Positions 42,955 through 53,319 of a stretch of 64,000 bases of DNA are shown one piece after another (positions within the stretch are counted from its first letter, which is position 1; each line of letters starts with the position of its first letter). A program made the position numbers and the translations under genes. This stretch comes from Aerococcus kribbianus (GTDB lineage: Bacteria; Bacillota; Bacilli; Lactobacillales; Aerococcaceae). The notes beneath the pieces are model-generated. The model had not been told where the DNA came from. It made no database searches and saw only the letters and a program-made list of their open reading frames with translations. The stretch spans positions 1 through 64,000 of the forward strand of contig NZ_JAPRFR010000004.1 in NCBI RefSeq assembly GCF_026805545.1, read 5' to 3'.

Positions 42955-43831
42955 AGCCACCCTCTCTTCTCTTGACACGCCAATGTTCAGCAATAGAATC
43001 AGCCAATTCTTCTAGGCTAAGCTCTAAACGATCACTCGCATAGCTTGAATCCATGGCTTGGAGTTTTTGTTTAAAATCTAGGGTGTCAGGTAAAGCGAGT
43101 TGATGCCTCGTCAACCAGTCCAGATTGGCAAAAATTTCTTGAGGTTGACCTGATTGTATACAAGTGCCAGCATCCATCACAATAACATGGTTAGCATAGT
43201 TGGCAACGTCATTCATTTGATGCGTCACTAAAACAATGGTCATTGCTTTCTCTTGGTAAAGATTTTGAAAAATTCCCATAAGTTCCGCTTGACCTTTAGG
43301 ATCTAGCCCCGCAGTAGGTTCATCTAAAATCAAGACTTCAGGAGCCATAGCCAGGACACCAGCGATTGCCACCCGACGCATTTGCCCACCTGACAAATCA
43401 AACGGCGACCTATCCAAAAGATCATCACTAATCTCTACTCTTTTTAAGGCTTGTCTGGCCATTTCTTCAGCCTCTTTTGGGCTAGCACCGTAATTTTGTG
43501 GTCCAAACATGACATCTTTTAGAACAGTTTCTTCAAACAATTGTGCTTCAGGAAATTGGAAAACCATACCAATTTTCTGACGAATAATCTTAATATCCTT
43601 TTGCCTGCTATCAGGAGTTATCACCACGTCGCCAACCTTTAATTGACCTGAAGATGGCAAAATTAAGCCATTTAATAAACGCGTAATGGTTGACTTACCT
43701 GAGCCTGTGTGACCAATAATAGCCGTATAAGAGCGGTCAGGAATGGTAAAGGATACCTGACTTAGGGCCTGGCTAGCAAAAGGGGTATCAGGAGAATAAA
43801 TATAAGCAATATCTTGAGCACTTATTTGCAT
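42944..43831 (-). CDS. ecfA2: ECF transporter ATPase EcfA2
   Basis: 295 residues. Walker A GHTGSGKST, Q-loop FQFPEAQLFEETV, signature LSGGQMRRVAIAGVLAM, Walker B VLILDEPTAGLD, switch His in VTHQMND. Overlaps ecfA1 by 10 nt, translationally coupled. Confidence 0.95.
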   Translation of the reverse strand: MQISAQDIAYIYSPDTPFASQALSQVSFTIPDRSYTAIIGHTGSGKSTITRLLNGLILPSSGQLKVGDVVITPDSRQKDIKIIRQKIGMVFQFPEAQLFEETVLKDVMFGPQNYGASPKEAEEMARQALKRVEISDDLLDRSPFDLSGGQMRRVAIAGVLAMAPEVLILDEPTAGLDPKGQAELMGIFQNLYQEKAMTIVLVTHQMNDVANYANHVIVMDAGTCIQSGQPQEIFANLDWLTRHQLALPDTLDFKQKLQAMDSSYASDRLELSLEELADSIAEHWRVKRREGGYEG

Positions 43832-44646
43832 AACCAGTCTGCCAACCTTTCTTTAGTCATGTAGTCATCGGATAAGGGGAGTCCTCGTTTTATGAGCGCT
43901 GCTTTTAACTGTTCTGCAAAAGGAAGGCCCAAACCAATTTCCATTAAAGCAGGACCATTAGCAAAAATTTGCTCAGGGGTCCCTTCATCAACGACCTGTC
44001 CACCCTTAAACACTAACAAACGATCAGCAATAGCTGCTTCCTGTAAGTCGTGAGTAATTGAAATCACAGTTAAGTTTCTTTCTTCTCTGACCTGGTTAAT
44101 AACCGCCATTACATCCGCACGGCCTTCTGGATCCAACATAGCTGTTGATTCATCTAGAACGATAATTTCTGGTCCTAAAGCAATGATACCTGCAATAGCC
44201 ACCCGTTGTTTTTGACCACCTGACAAGGCAGCTGGCTCCTTGTCACGAAATTCCCACATATTTACCTGACGTAGAGCAGCTTCTACCCGCTCATGCATGT
44301 CTTCATAAGGAACCCCTGCATTCTCTAAACCAAAGGCCACATCGTCTTCCACTGTCGCACCAACAAATTGATTGTCCGGGTTCTGAAAAACAAGGCCTAC
44401 TCGTGACCGAATATCCCATACCGTATCGGCAGTTAATTCAAGTCCATCGACCTCAATCCTTCCCGATTCTGCTTCAAGTAAGCCAATCAGCAATTTAGAG
44501 AAAGTTGACTTCCCTGAGCCATTATGGCCAATTATAGCCAACCACTCCCCACGCTGGACACTTAAGGACAGAGAATCAATGGTTAGGTCTTCGGCTTCTT
44601 CATCATAGCGGAAGTCTACCTGATCAAATGTAATTATATTCGCCAT
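43822..44646 (-). CDS. ecfA1: ECF transporter ATPase EcfA1
   Basis: 274 residues. Walker A GHNGSGKST, FQNPDNQFVGATVEDDVAFG, signature LSGGQKQRVAIAG, Walker B IIVLDESTAMLD. First gene of ecfA1-ecfA2-ecfT-truA. Its start codon is only 17 nt downstream of an intrinsic terminator hairpin, an unusual leader. Confidence 0.95.
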   Translation of the reverse strand: MANIITFDQVDFRYDEEAEDLTIDSLSLSVQRGEWLAIIGHNGSGKSTFSKLLIGLLEAESGRIEVDGLELTADTVWDIRSRVGLVFQNPDNQFVGATVEDDVAFGLENAGVPYEDMHERVEAALRQVNMWEFRDKEPAALSGGQKQRVAIAGIIALGPEIIVLDESTAMLDPEGRADVMAVINQVREERNLTVISITHDLQEAAIADRLLVFKGGQVVDEGTPEQIFANGPALMEIGLGLPFAEQLKAALIKRGLPLSDDYMTKERLADWLCK

Positions 44647-44663
44647 TAGCGGCCTCGCTTTCT

Positions 44664-44693
44664 AAAAAAGGAGACTGTTATAAAGCAGCCTCC
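44664..44693 (-). terminator. Terminator hairpin directly upstream of ecfA1
   Basis: GGAGGCTG/CAGTCTCC (44686-44693/44670-44677, one G-U) followed by TTTTTTAG on the minus strand. It stops transcription from oatA, or acts as an attenuator in the ecfA1 leader. Confidence 0.78.
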
Positions 44694-44868
44694 TGATATC
44701 ATATTTAATTAGCTGTGGGGCTTTTTTATTACTTTGTCAGACGAACATACCACATATAAAAAGACTTGTGAATTTCGCCTACATACCTTATTAGTCTACT
44801 AGATTTTACTTAACGGTGCAAGAAATGCTGATTCCATTAGCCATTTATTCCTTAACAGCTCCGTTCAA

Positions 44869-46743
44869 TTATTGAGTAATTGCCTGACTAACAAAATTTA
44901 TCCAAGCTAAGATTCCTGCTTGGTTGAAATGAACACCATCTTCACCCAACCAATTGTTATTATTAGTGGCATAATAGTTAGCCCAATCCACCAAATGAAT
45001 ATTGTCTCCACCTTCATCCGCTGCTTGAGCCAACAATTGGTTGACTTGATCATGCCAAGGTCGATCAACATGAGTATTAACCAAATAAATTTCCTTGTCA
45101 CTACCGATAGCTGCTAAAAATTCATCTAATTGGGCTTTAGTAAAGGGGCCATTAGCACCTAAGTCTACCACAACCGTATCTGCCAACTGTTGGTTAGCCT
45201 TCAATTGCTCCACTACTGGCTGGCTATCATATAATTGTCGTCCCACTTGGGCATCAACAATCGCTTGAGGAAAGACACTGTAAATCGCTTCTGACACCCC
45301 AACTGTTAAAGAATCCCCAATAAAGGTCACTGGTAAGGCAAAGGCCTTTTTTAACGTTTTCTCATCTAAACCTGCTTGATAAGCTTTTTGCTCGTCTGTG
45401 AGTTGCGATTGATAATTTTCAAAGCCCTTGTTGAGCTCTGCTTCTTGCTTGGCTCTTTGTTCATTTAAAGCCTTCATTTTAGCTTGTTGCTCTTGGGCTT
45501 GTTTTTCTTGAACGCTCATGTTTTCTGCACTAGGTGATAGAGCTAAAGCTGTGGCAGAGCAAAGATAAATTAATGCAAAGAAAGCAAAGACAATTTTTTC
45601 AAAATAAGGGCCTTGCTTAGAAAAGACATTTTTCAATCCGGTAAAGAGTCGGACACTAGTCCCGGGTGCTTGGTTAAAGACAGGTGCGGTCCATCGTTTA
45701 TTAACAATCAATTCATGGGTAAAGACCCCAAGTAAAATAATTAAAACAACTTGCAAGCCAATATTAGCTGTCAACCAATTTCTATTGTGGGCTGACATAT
45801 GGAAGAGAATAAAAATAGGGTAATACCATAAATACATAGGATAAGATCTTTGACCCAAATAAACAATTGGCTTAAAAGCGAACAAACGTCCTAATAGTGA
45901 TTTTTCTTGCATAATACCGGCCAAAAAGACTGCTACACACAAGTCGAAAATCAACATTCCGCCCCAATAGGTGAAGGTCCCATTATCAGTCATCAGCTTA
46001 AATAAGGCAATGATTGCTGTTAGAGTCATCAAGTTAAGGCCGTCAATCATATACCACTTGTGGTCTTCCATATAGGTGCGCAAGAGACCAGGAAGATCAA
46101 CATAGGCCATTAGCACCCCAATTAAAAACGTAAACGCTCGGGTATCCGTCCCATAATACACTCGAGTAGGGTCTTGACCTGGCTGGAATAAGAAAATCAT
46201 GCTAATAAAAGATAGAGCAATTAAAGCTAAAATAAGATAAATTTGCCAATGATAATTTTTTAATTTTTGTAAGATAAAACGAAATAAAATTGGCCAAAAT
46301 AAAATAAATTGCACATAAACACTCAGGTACCACAGATGAGTAAACAAGGAAGGATGTAACATTTCAGCAAAATAAGATGACCCGTTACTAATCTGTACCC
46401 AGTTATTCACGAATAATAGCGAAGAAAAAAACATTTGCCCAAGATTAACTAACAGGTCTTGACGGAACAATAAAATTCCCGTTAAGCAGATACCCATCAT
46501 AAAGAGCATAGGAAAGGCAAGCTTTCTTATCCGATTCAAAAAAGGCAATAAAATAGGAATGTCTTCCTGAGAGTGGCCTTGTCTGAGCAATGACCGTGTC
46601 AAAAAGTAGCCCGAAATCACAAAAAAGATGTCAACAGCTAAAAAACCTCCAGGCCATAGATGCTTGGTATAATGATAAAAAATAATCGCGATAATACTTA
46701 AGAAACGTAAACTATCTACCGCTTTAAAGCGTTGCTTGTTCAT
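44869..46743 (-). CDS. oatA: OatA-type peptidoglycan O-acetyltransferase (acyltransferase-3 plus SGNH domain)
   Basis: 624 residues from the ATG at 46743 (MNKQRFKAVDSLRFLSIIAI), 5 nt after GGAGG. The N-terminal acyltransferase-3 domain has ~11 helices (FYHYTKHLWPGGFLAVDIFFVISG). A Gln/Lys/Glu-rich coiled linker lies at ~425-465. The extracellular SGNH esterase/transferase domain follows, with the nucleophile in FIGDSLTVG, an NG block in VVDLGANGPF, and D-x-x-H in EDGVHFNQAG. Family role: acetylation of MurNAc O-6, giving lysozyme resistance. Its position between rplQ and ecfA1 interrupts a usually contiguous block. Confidence 0.9.
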   Translation of the reverse strand: MNKQRFKAVDSLRFLSIIAIIFYHYTKHLWPGGFLAVDIFFVISGYFLTRSLLRQGHSQEDIPILLPFLNRIRKLAFPMLFMMGICLTGILLFRQDLLVNLGQMFFSSLLFVNNWVQISNGSSYFAEMLHPSLFTHLWYLSVYVQFILFWPILFRFILQKLKNYHWQIYLILALIALSFISMIFLFQPGQDPTRVYYGTDTRAFTFLIGVLMAYVDLPGLLRTYMEDHKWYMIDGLNLMTLTAIIALFKLMTDNGTFTYWGGMLIFDLCVAVFLAGIMQEKSLLGRLFAFKPIVYLGQRSYPMYLWYYPIFILFHMSAHNRNWLTANIGLQVVLIILLGVFTHELIVNKRWTAPVFNQAPGTSVRLFTGLKNVFSKQGPYFEKIVFAFFALIYLCSATALALSPSAENMSVQEKQAQEQQAKMKALNEQRAKQEAELNKGFENYQSQLTDEQKAYQAGLDEKTLKKAFALPVTFIGDSLTVGVSEAIYSVFPQAIVDAQVGRQLYDSQPVVEQLKANQQLADTVVVDLGANGPFTKAQLDEFLAAIGSDKEIYLVNTHVDRPWHDQVNQLLAQAADEGGDNIHLVDWANYYATNNNNWLGEDGVHFNQAGILAWINFVSQAITQ

Positions 46744-46808
46744 GATTACCTCCAAAACACTAATCATTGCGGGAAACCCCACTTAACTCGTCATAAGCTA
46801 ACCACAAT

Positions 46809-46837
46809 ATCATAGCCCAAAAAGCTAAAAAAACCAA
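46809..46837 (-). promoter_or_regulatory. oatA promoter
   Basis: TTGGTT (46832-46837), 17 bp, TATGAT (46809-46814) on the minus strand, ~65 nt before the ATG. Confidence 0.55.
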
Positions 46838-46888
46838 TGCCCAAAAATAAAAATATATAAAAGTTTAAGAAAGCTTTGTAATTAACAC

Positions 46889-46934
46889 AAAAAAAAGCAT
46901 ATATGCTCACCTATCAGGGCGTAAACACATATGC
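46889..46934 (-). terminator. Probable terminator of the ribosomal superoperon after rplQ
   Basis: GCATAT (46897-46902) pairs with ATATGC (46929-46934) around an imperfect inner helix, followed by TTTTTTTT on the minus strand. It is 135 nt after the rplQ stop. Confidence 0.55.
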
Positions 46935-47068
46935 CGAACCAATATTTATTTATTTGATATATTTCACGAAGGAGCCTAACTATTATTAAATTATAACAGC
47001 AAAACTCCTTCATGAGCAGAGCTAGACTTGGTTTCCCATCATCATAACACTCTAATACATCGTATCTC

Positions 47069-47449
47069 TTACACTAATTCGATAACAACCATTGGTGCAG
47101 CATCGCCACGACGAGGTTCAGTTTTAAGAATCCGAGTGTAACCACCTTGACGGTCTTCATAACGACCTGCTAAATCGTTAAATAATTTTTGTAGAGCAGT
47201 TTCTACTACGATGTCATCTTCTTCAGCACGAACATCTGCGATTTCGTTACGAACGAATTTAGCTGCTTGACGACGTGCATGCAAGTCACCACGTTTACCT
47301 AAAGTAATCATTTTTTCTGTTGTACGACGGATTTCTTTGGCACGTGTTTCAGTAGTAACAATACGTTCGTTGATAATTAAATCAGTTGTTAAGTCGCGTA
47401 ACATCGCTTTACGTTGTGAGCTAGTACGACCTAGTTTACGGTAACCCAT
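47069..47449 (-). CDS. rplQ: 50S ribosomal protein L17
   Basis: 126 residues, [20 protein letters not shown] start, canonical length. Lies 24 nt after rpoA and is the last gene of the superoperon. Confidence 0.98.
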   Translation of the reverse strand: MGYRKLGRTSSQRKAMLRDLTTDLIINERIVTTETRAKEIRRTTEKMITLGKRGDLHARRQAAKFVRNEIADVRAEEDDIVVETALQKLFNDLAGRYEDRQGGYTRILKTEPRRGDAAPMVVIELV

Positions 47450-47473
47450 TAAAAGTCATCCTCCTTTGTAGTT

Positions 47474-48418
47474 TTAGTCATCTTGACGCAATGATAAGTC
47501 TAGGGCATCAAGTTTGTTTTTAACTTCATCGAGAGATTTACGTCCTAAATTACGGACCTTCATCATCTCGGCTTCAGAACGGTCAGTTAGTTCTTCAATA
47601 GTATTAATACCTGCCCGTTTCAAGCAGTTATAAGAACGAACAGAAAGATCTAACTCTTCAATCGTCATTTCAAGCATTTTTTCTTTTTGTGTCTCTTCTT
47701 TTTCAACCATAACTTCAACTTGACGTGCTTCATTAGTTAAATTAATGAAGATATCTAAGTGTTCAGTTAAGATTTTGGCTGCTAGACTTAATGCTTCTTC
47801 TGGTGAAATTGTTCCATCAGTCCAAATATCCATGGTCAACTTATCAAACTCATTGATTTCACCAATTCGAGTGTTCTCAACTTGATAGTTTACCTTAGAA
47901 ATTGGTGTATAAATAGAATCTACAGGAATCACACCAATTGGCATGCTATCAGATTTATTGTGTTCAGCCCGAACAAAGCCACGCCCATTAGTCACAGTCA
48001 TCACCATATGGAAGCGAGCACCTTCTGCTAGTGTACAGATATGTAAATCGGGATTCATCACTTCAAAATCTGCATCAGGATTGATATCAGCTGCCGTTAC
48101 ATTAGCTGGTCCTGTAATGTCAATTTCAACTTCTTTTTCTTCGACATCATATAGTTTTAACGCTAAATTCTTTATATTTAAAACAATTTGCGTTACATCT
48201 TCACGGACACCAGGGATTGTCGAATATTCGTGGAGGACATCATCAATTTTTATTGATGTCACTGCTGTTCCTGGAAGAGAAGATAGCAAAATACGACGTA
48301 ACGAATTACCTAGGGTTGTTCCATAGCCGCGTTCTAGTGGTTCAACAACGAATTTACCAAACTTGGCATCCTCGCTGATCTCGATTGTTTCAATATTTGG
48401 CTTTTCAATTTCGATCAT
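47474..48418 (-). CDS. rpoA: RNA polymerase alpha subunit
   Basis: 314 residues. The N-terminal dimerisation domain has [19 protein letters not shown]; the C-terminal domain has [13 protein letters not shown], which contacts UP elements and regulators. In the usual place between rpsK and rplQ. Confidence 0.98.
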   Translation of the reverse strand: MIEIEKPNIETIEISEDAKFGKFVVEPLERGYGTTLGNSLRRILLSSLPGTAVTSIKIDDVLHEYSTIPGVREDVTQIVLNIKNLALKLYDVEEKEVEIDITGPANVTAADINPDADFEVMNPDLHICTLAEGARFHMVMTVTNGRGFVRAEHNKSDSMPIGVIPVDSIYTPISKVNYQVENTRIGEINEFDKLTMDIWTDGTISPEEALSLAAKILTEHLDIFINLTNEARQVEVMVEKEETQKEKMLEMTIEELDLSVRSYNCLKRAGINTIEELTDRSEAEMMKVRNLGRKSLDEVKNKLDALDLSLRQDD

Positions 48419-48483
48419 ATCGACAAAATACCCCTTTCAAAACGTGAAGAAAATATAGCTATAATTTCCAAGCAATCAGCCGA

Positions 48484-48873
48484 TTAGACACGACGACGTT
48501 TTGGAGGACGACAACCGTTATGAGGGATTGGAGTTACGTCGCGGATTGCAGTAACTTCTAATCCAGCAGCTTGTAAAGCACGGATAGCAGATTCACGACC
48601 TGAACCAGGGCCTTTAACTGAAACTTCAACAGTTCTCATGCCGTTGTCCATTGCCACTTTAGATGCAGCTTCTGATGCCATTTGGGCAGCATAAGGCGTT
48701 GATTTACGAGAACCTTTGAATCCAAGGGCACCTGCAGATGACCATGACACAGCATTACCGTGTTCATCAGTAATCATGACGATAGTATTATTGAATGTTG
48801 AATGAATGTGGGCTACACCAGATTCAATATTCTTTTTCACACGACGCTTGCGTGATACTTGACGTTTAGCCAT
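48484..48873 (-). CDS. rpsK: 30S ribosomal protein S11
   Basis: 129 residues with [20 protein letters not shown] and the terminal [11 protein letters not shown]. Canonical length and order (rpsM-rpsK-rpoA). Confidence 0.98.
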   Translation of the reverse strand: MAKRQVSRKRRVKKNIESGVAHIHSTFNNTIVMITDEHGNAVSWSSAGALGFKGSRKSTPYAAQMASEAASKVAMDNGMRTVEVSVKGPGSGRESAIRALQAAGLEVTAIRDVTPIPHNGCRPPKRRRV

Positions 48874-48897
48874 AAAATGTTTTGCCTCCTTCTATGA

Positions 48898-49263
48898 TTA
48901 TTTTTTCTTACCAGCAATAGCAACTGGTTTACCTTTACGAGTCCGGGCATTGTTTTTAGTGTTTTGACCACGAACTGGTAATGAGCGACGGTGACGCATA
49001 CCACGGTATGATCCAATTTCTTGTAGACGTTTGATGTCTAAGTTCCGTTCACGGCGTAAGTCACCTTCAACTTTGATTTGGTCAACTTCAGCACGAATTT
49101 TATCTAATTCTTCGTTAGTTAAGTCACGTACACGGGTATCTTCAGATACACCAGCAGCGGCTAACACTTTTTGTGCGGTTGTTGTTCCAATTCCGTAAAT
49201 ATATGTCAAAGAAATAACTACACGTTTATCACGTGGAATATCTACTCCTGCAATACGAGCCAT
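48898..49263 (-). CDS. rpsM: 30S ribosomal protein S13
   Basis: 121 residues, [20 protein letters not shown] start, [20 protein letters not shown] motif and a basic tail. Contacts tRNA at the decoding site. Confidence 0.98.
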   Translation of the reverse strand: MARIAGVDIPRDKRVVISLTYIYGIGTTTAQKVLAAAGVSEDTRVRDLTNEELDKIRAEVDQIKVEGDLRRERNLDIKRLQEIGSYRGMRHRRSLPVRGQNTKNNARTRKGKPVAIAGKKK

Positions 49264-49288
49264 TAATTGGCACCTCCTTGTTTAATGA

Positions 49289-49402
49289 TTAACCTTGACG
49301 TTGTTTGTGTTTTGGATTGCTACAAATTACCATAACTTTACCGTTACGGCGAATCACTTTACAGTTTTCACACATCTTTTTAACTGATGCTCTTACTTTC
49401 AT
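49289..49402 (-). CDS. rpmJ: 50S ribosomal protein L36
   Basis: A 37-residue frame: [20 protein letters not shown] followed by [17 protein letters not shown]. It is the zinc-binding (C+) form with C-x2-C and C/H ligands. AGGAGG precedes the ATG. Lies between infA and rpsM as in other Firmicutes. Confidence 0.97.
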   Translation of the reverse strand: MKVRASVKKMCENCKVIRRNGKVMVICSNPKHKQRQG

Positions 49403-49428
49403 GATTTAACCTCCTTGGAAGCTACACA

Positions 49429-49647
49429 TTATTTGAAGCGGTAAGTAATGCGTCCTTTTGTTAAGTCGTAAGGAGACATTTCTACCTTCACTCGGTCTCC
49501 AGGTAAAATACGGATATAGTTGACACGCATTTTGCCAGAAATGTGCGCTAATACTTCATAACCATTCTCTAATTCAACTTTGAACATTGCGTTAGGTAAC
49601 GTTTCTAAAACAGTACCTTCAACTTCAATCATATCTTCTTTTGCCAC
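49429..49647 (-). CDS. infA: Translation initiation factor IF-1
   Basis: 72 residues from a GTG start at 49647, giving (M)[18 protein letters not shown], exactly the family start, with GGAGGG 6 nt upstream. The apparent longer frame is an artefact. OB-fold protein that blocks the A site during initiation. A 100-bp gap to adk may hold a secondary promoter (TTGACG near 49718), with no clear -10. Confidence 0.96.
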   Translation of the reverse strand: MAKEDMIEVEGTVLETLPNAMFKVELENGYEVLAHISGKMRVNYIRILPGDRVKVEMSPYDLTKGRITYRFK

Positions 49648-49751
49648 AGTTTTCCCTCCTATAGCATGGTCCATTGTCCTATGTCTACAGATAAGCTAAC
49701 GGCATTTTCGTCAACCTTAAAATTTTAACATGTTTAATACTAGAAATCAAC

Positions 49752-50399
49752 TTATTTGTCAATGATTTCTTGAACTTTTGCGAAAACATTATCGATACCA
49801 ATATCACCAGGTACACGATGTAATTTTCCTCGTTCTTCATAAAAATCAATCAAGGGTTTTTGTTGTTCCATGTTTACTTTGATTCGGTTTTCAACAACTT
49901 CGGCTTTGTCATCTTCACGTTGGTAGAAGTTTGAACTACTACATTTGTCGCAAACACCGTCAACTTTAGGAGGATTGAAGAACTTGTTATAAGTTGCTCC
50001 ACAATCGCGACAAATAATACGACCGGATAAGCGTTTCTTTAACACTTCTGGATCCACATCGAAGTAGATAACAGCGTCAATGCTTTTACCTTGCTTGGAC
50101 ATGATGTCTTCCAATGCTTGGGCTTGATTTAAAGTCCGTGGATAACCATCTAGCATGAAACCTTTAGCGGTATCATCTTGTTGCAAGCGTTCATCAACAA
50201 TACCATTAGTCACCTCATCAGGCACTAAGCCACCAGCATCCATATAGGATTGGGCTTCTTTACCTAGTTCTGTTTCATCAGCAATGGCTTGACGGAACAT
50301 ATCACCTGTAGAAATGTGTGGAAAATCATAAGCATCTACAATTTTAGCGGCTTGTGTTCCTTTACCTGCTCCAGGTAAACCCATTAACAAAATATTCAT
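49752..50399 (-). CDS. adk: Adenylate kinase
   Basis: 215 residues from the ATG at 50399. P-loop [21 protein letters not shown], and a zinc-bearing LID with C-x2-C (CRDCG) and C-x2-C (CDKCS), the Gram-positive long form. Interconverts ATP + AMP and 2 ADP. Follows secY by 24 nt. Confidence 0.97.
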   Translation of the reverse strand: MNILLMGLPGAGKGTQAAKIVDAYDFPHISTGDMFRQAIADETELGKEAQSYMDAGGLVPDEVTNGIVDERLQQDDTAKGFMLDGYPRTLNQAQALEDIMSKQGKSIDAVIYFDVDPEVLKKRLSGRIICRDCGATYNKFFNPPKVDGVCDKCSSSNFYQREDDKAEVVENRIKVNMEQQKPLIDFYEERGKLHRVPGDIGIDNVFAKVQEIIDK

Positions 50400-50423
50400 C
50401 TTAATCCTCCAAGTCAAAATTTC

Positions 50424-51722
50424 CTATTCACGAATAAAACCAACATATTGACGCTTGATTAAGCGACCTTCAATCTGTTTAGCTGTATCCAAAGCCACAC
50501 CAACAACAATCAATAGACTTGTTCCTGACAGGGCAATTCCTTGGGGAAGATTATAGAGATATGACCCTACCAATGGTAAAGTAGCAATTCCCATCAAGAA
50601 AATTGATCCGACTGTTGACAAGCGGTTAAGCATTGCCGACAAGTAATTCTCAGTTGGGTATCCTGGACGAACGCTAGGAATATAGCCTCCAGCTTTTTGT
50701 AGGTTCTCTGCTACTCGTTCAGGATTAATTTGAATATGCGCATAGAAGAAGGTAAACAAGATAATCACTAATGCATAGATTGCAATACCGATTGGCTCAT
50801 TCAAGTTAAATACCTTAGACAAAATTTGGAACCAGTCTTTAGAACCATGGCTGGCTGCAAATAATCCTAAAATCGTTTGTGGCACCATAATCAAAGCGGA
50901 AGCAAAGATTACAGGTATTACACCAGCGGAATTTAATTTAAGGGGCAAATGCGCTTTTTGAGCAGCTGCATTCGCTCGTTTTGAATACCGAACAGGAATC
51001 CGACGCTCTGCCTGGTTCATATAAACCACAAACATAATAATAAGAATTGCTGCGACTACAATACCAGCTGCCATCATCCATGAAGTTGATAACTCACTGG
51101 GACGCGCATCAAGAAAGCGACTTTGCACAAAGGCGGCTAATTCTTGAGGCACACGAGCAACAATACCAGCAAAAATAATCATTGATGTACCGTTACCAAT
51201 CCCAAACTGAGTGATTTGTTCACCCAACCAGACCACAAACATCGATCCAGCGGTCATGACTAAGGCAATTAAGGCATAAGTCACGAAATTAGGATTCGTT
51301 ATTAAACCGAATTGTGATAAGGTGTTGAAGCCGACTGATATAGCAATTGCTTGGAAAAAAGCAATAACAATAGCAAAATACCGAGTCCACTTGTTAAGCT
51401 TACGGCGTCCAACTTCCCCTTGCTTAGACCATTCAGTGAAAGCAGGAATAACATCCATCTGTAGCAACTGTATCACAATAGAGGCGGTAATATAAGGAGA
51501 TACTCCTAATGAAAAGATGGAGTAGCTTGATAAAGCACCCCCACCAAAAGTATTTAACAGCCCAAATAGACCTGACGATGCTAAACTTTGAATGGATGCC
51601 GCATTAACACCAGGAACAGTGATATGGGCACCAATTCGAAAGACAATTAACATCAGAGAGGTAAAAAGTAAACGGCTTCTAATGTCTCTATCCTGAAAAA
51701 CAGCTTTCAGTTTTTGAAACAT
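50424..51722 (-). CDS. secY: Protein translocase subunit SecY
   Basis: 432 residues, ten membrane helices, with the pore-ring and plug region (GVNAASIQSL...) and cytoplasmic loops. Its ATG overlaps the rplO stop (TAATG). Essential translocon channel. Confidence 0.98.
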   Translation of the reverse strand: MFQKLKAVFQDRDIRSRLLFTSLMLIVFRIGAHITVPGVNAASIQSLASSGLFGLLNTFGGGALSSYSIFSLGVSPYITASIVIQLLQMDVIPAFTEWSKQGEVGRRKLNKWTRYFAIVIAFFQAIAISVGFNTLSQFGLITNPNFVTYALIALVMTAGSMFVVWLGEQITQFGIGNGTSMIIFAGIVARVPQELAAFVQSRFLDARPSELSTSWMMAAGIVVAAILIIMFVVYMNQAERRIPVRYSKRANAAAQKAHLPLKLNSAGVIPVIFASALIMVPQTILGLFAASHGSKDWFQILSKVFNLNEPIGIAIYALVIILFTFFYAHIQINPERVAENLQKAGGYIPSVRPGYPTENYLSAMLNRLSTVGSIFLMGIATLPLVGSYLYNLPQGIALSGTSLLIVVGVALDTAKQIEGRLIKRQYVGFIRE

Positions 51723-52162
51723 TAGATCACCTCACAAGATCCCCCAGCGGCTTCAATAGCTTCTTTGGCTGACGCTGAGAATTTAGTTGCTTTAACGTTT
51801 AATTTACGTTCTAGTTCACCATTACCTAACACTTTAATTCCAGCTTTTTCTTTTTTAACAATGCCAGCTTCGATAAAATCGGCTGGTTGTACGTTTTGAC
51901 CATCTTCGAAAACATTTAAGTCGTCTAAGTTAACTACTGCATATTCTTTGCGGTTCAAGTTAGTAAAACCACGTTTTGGAATACGACGGAACAATGGTGT
52001 TTGTCCCCCTTCGAATCCTAAGCGAACTTTTCCACCTGAACGTGCCTTTTGACCTTTTTGGCCACGACCAGATGTTTTACCTTGACCAGAACTAGTTCCG
52101 CGTCCAATACGTTTACGTACGTGACGAGAACCTTCTGCAGGATGCAATTCATTTAAATTCAT
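51722..52162 (-). CDS. rplO: 50S ribosomal protein L15
   Basis: 146 residues from the ATG at 52162 ([20 protein letters not shown]), 5-6 nt after AGGTG; the longer frame runs through the rpmD spacer. Gly/Arg-rich N-terminus ([18 protein letters not shown]) as usual. Confidence 0.97.
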   Translation of the reverse strand: MNLNELHPAEGSRHVRKRIGRGTSSGQGKTSGRGQKGQKARSGGKVRLGFEGGQTPLFRRIPKRGFTNLNRKEYAVVNLDDLNVFEDGQNVQPADFIEAGIVKKEKAGIKVLGNGELERKLNVKATKFSASAKEAIEAAGGSCEVI

Positions 52163-52193
52163 TCTATAGGCACCTCCCTTTCTATTGTAACGA

Positions 52194-52373
52194 TTATAGT
52201 TCTTCAACTGCAACTAAATGAGCGATTTTTTTCAACATACCGTCGATTGCTTCGTTACGTGTTTTTACAACTGAACGATTAGGTTTAGTTAGATCCAAAG
52301 CTTTAGCAGTTGCAATTTGGTCTTGAGGACGTCCAATAACAGAACGTTTTAAAGTGATTTTAACTTCAGCCAT
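52194..52373 (-). CDS. rpmD: 50S ribosomal protein L30
   Basis: 59 residues: [20 protein letters not shown] then [20 protein letters not shown] and a short C-terminus ending VAVEEL. AAGGAGG precedes the ATG. Usual position between rpsE and rplO. Confidence 0.97.
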   Translation of the reverse strand: MAEVKITLKRSVIGRPQDQIATAKALDLTKPNRSVVKTRNEAIDGMLKKIAHLVAVEEL

Positions 52374-52386
52374 TTTATCTTCCTCC

Positions 52387-52899
52387 TTAACCTAGTAATT
52401 CTTCCACTGATTTACCACGTAATTCAGCGATTTCTTCTGGGCGTTTAAGAGATTCTAAGGCTTGAATTGTTGCCCGAACAATATTGATTGGGCTGTTTGA
52501 ACCAAGTGACTTAGAAGTGATATCGGCAATTCCTGCTAACTCAATAACCGCACGAACTGATCCACCTGCAGCTACACCTGAACCGGCTTGGGCTGGTTTA
52601 AGCAAGACATCCCCACCGTTGAAACGGCCTTTAACATTATGCGGGATAGTAGAACCTGAACGTGGTACTTCGATTAAGTTTTTCTTACCATCTTCAATCG
52701 CTTTACGGATAGCTTCAGGAACTTCGTTAGCCTTACCAGTACCTACGCCGACATGGCCATTCTTGTCACCAACGACAACAACAGCGGCAAAACGCATCCG
52801 GCGTCCACCTTTTACAACCTTAGATACACGGTTGATAGCGACAACGCGGTCTTCAATGTCATTTTCATTTAAATTCAAAGCTTGAAATGTTTGTCCCAT
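52387..52899 (-). CDS. rpsE: 30S ribosomal protein S5
   Basis: 170 residues, with [34 protein letters not shown] and PINIVRAT. Canonical. Confidence 0.98.
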   Translation of the reverse strand: MGQTFQALNLNENDIEDRVVAINRVSKVVKGGRRMRFAAVVVVGDKNGHVGVGTGKANEVPEAIRKAIEDGKKNLIEVPRSGSTIPHNVKGRFNGGDVLLKPAQAGSGVAAGGSVRAVIELAGIADITSKSLGSNSPINIVRATIQALESLKRPEEIAELRGKSVEELLG

Positions 52900-52919
52900 G
52901 TTTTGGCTTCCTCCTTTTC

Positions 52920-53276
52920 CTAAAATTCTAATCCGTTTTCGCGTGCAGCATCAGCTAATGCTTTTACACGGCCGTGGAATAAGTAACCGCCACGGTCAAA
53001 AACAACAGTTTTTACGTTGGCTTGGTTAGCGCGTTCGGCAATTGCTTTACCAACCGCTGCACCGTTTTCTGTTTTTGATCCAACTTGTAATGCTTCTTCT
53101 GTATCAGAGGCGCTTGCAAGCGTAACACCCGCTACGTCATCAATTAATTGCGCGTAGATGTGTTTATTAGAACGGAAAACGTTCAAGCGTGGGCACTCTG
53201 CTGTTCCAGAAAGATTTCTACGTACACGTGCGTGACGTTTTTGACGTAATTGATTTTTATCTGGTTTGCTAATCAA
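52920..53276 (-). CDS. rplR: 50S ribosomal protein L18
   Basis: 118 residues from a TTG start at 53276, which gives [20 protein letters not shown] as in enterococcal L18 and has AGAGGTG 6 nt upstream. A GTG 9 nt earlier overlaps the ribosome binding site itself. 5S rRNA-binding protein. Confidence 0.95.
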   Translation of the reverse strand: MISKPDKNQLRQKRHARVRRNLSGTAECPRLNVFRSNKHIYAQLIDDVAGVTLASASDTEEALQVGSKTENGAAVGKAIAERANQANVKTVVFDRGGYLFHGRVKALADAARENGLEF

Positions 53277-53319
53277 AATTTTCACCTCTTTATTTTACTA
53301 TTGCGCTTAGGCGGCGCGA

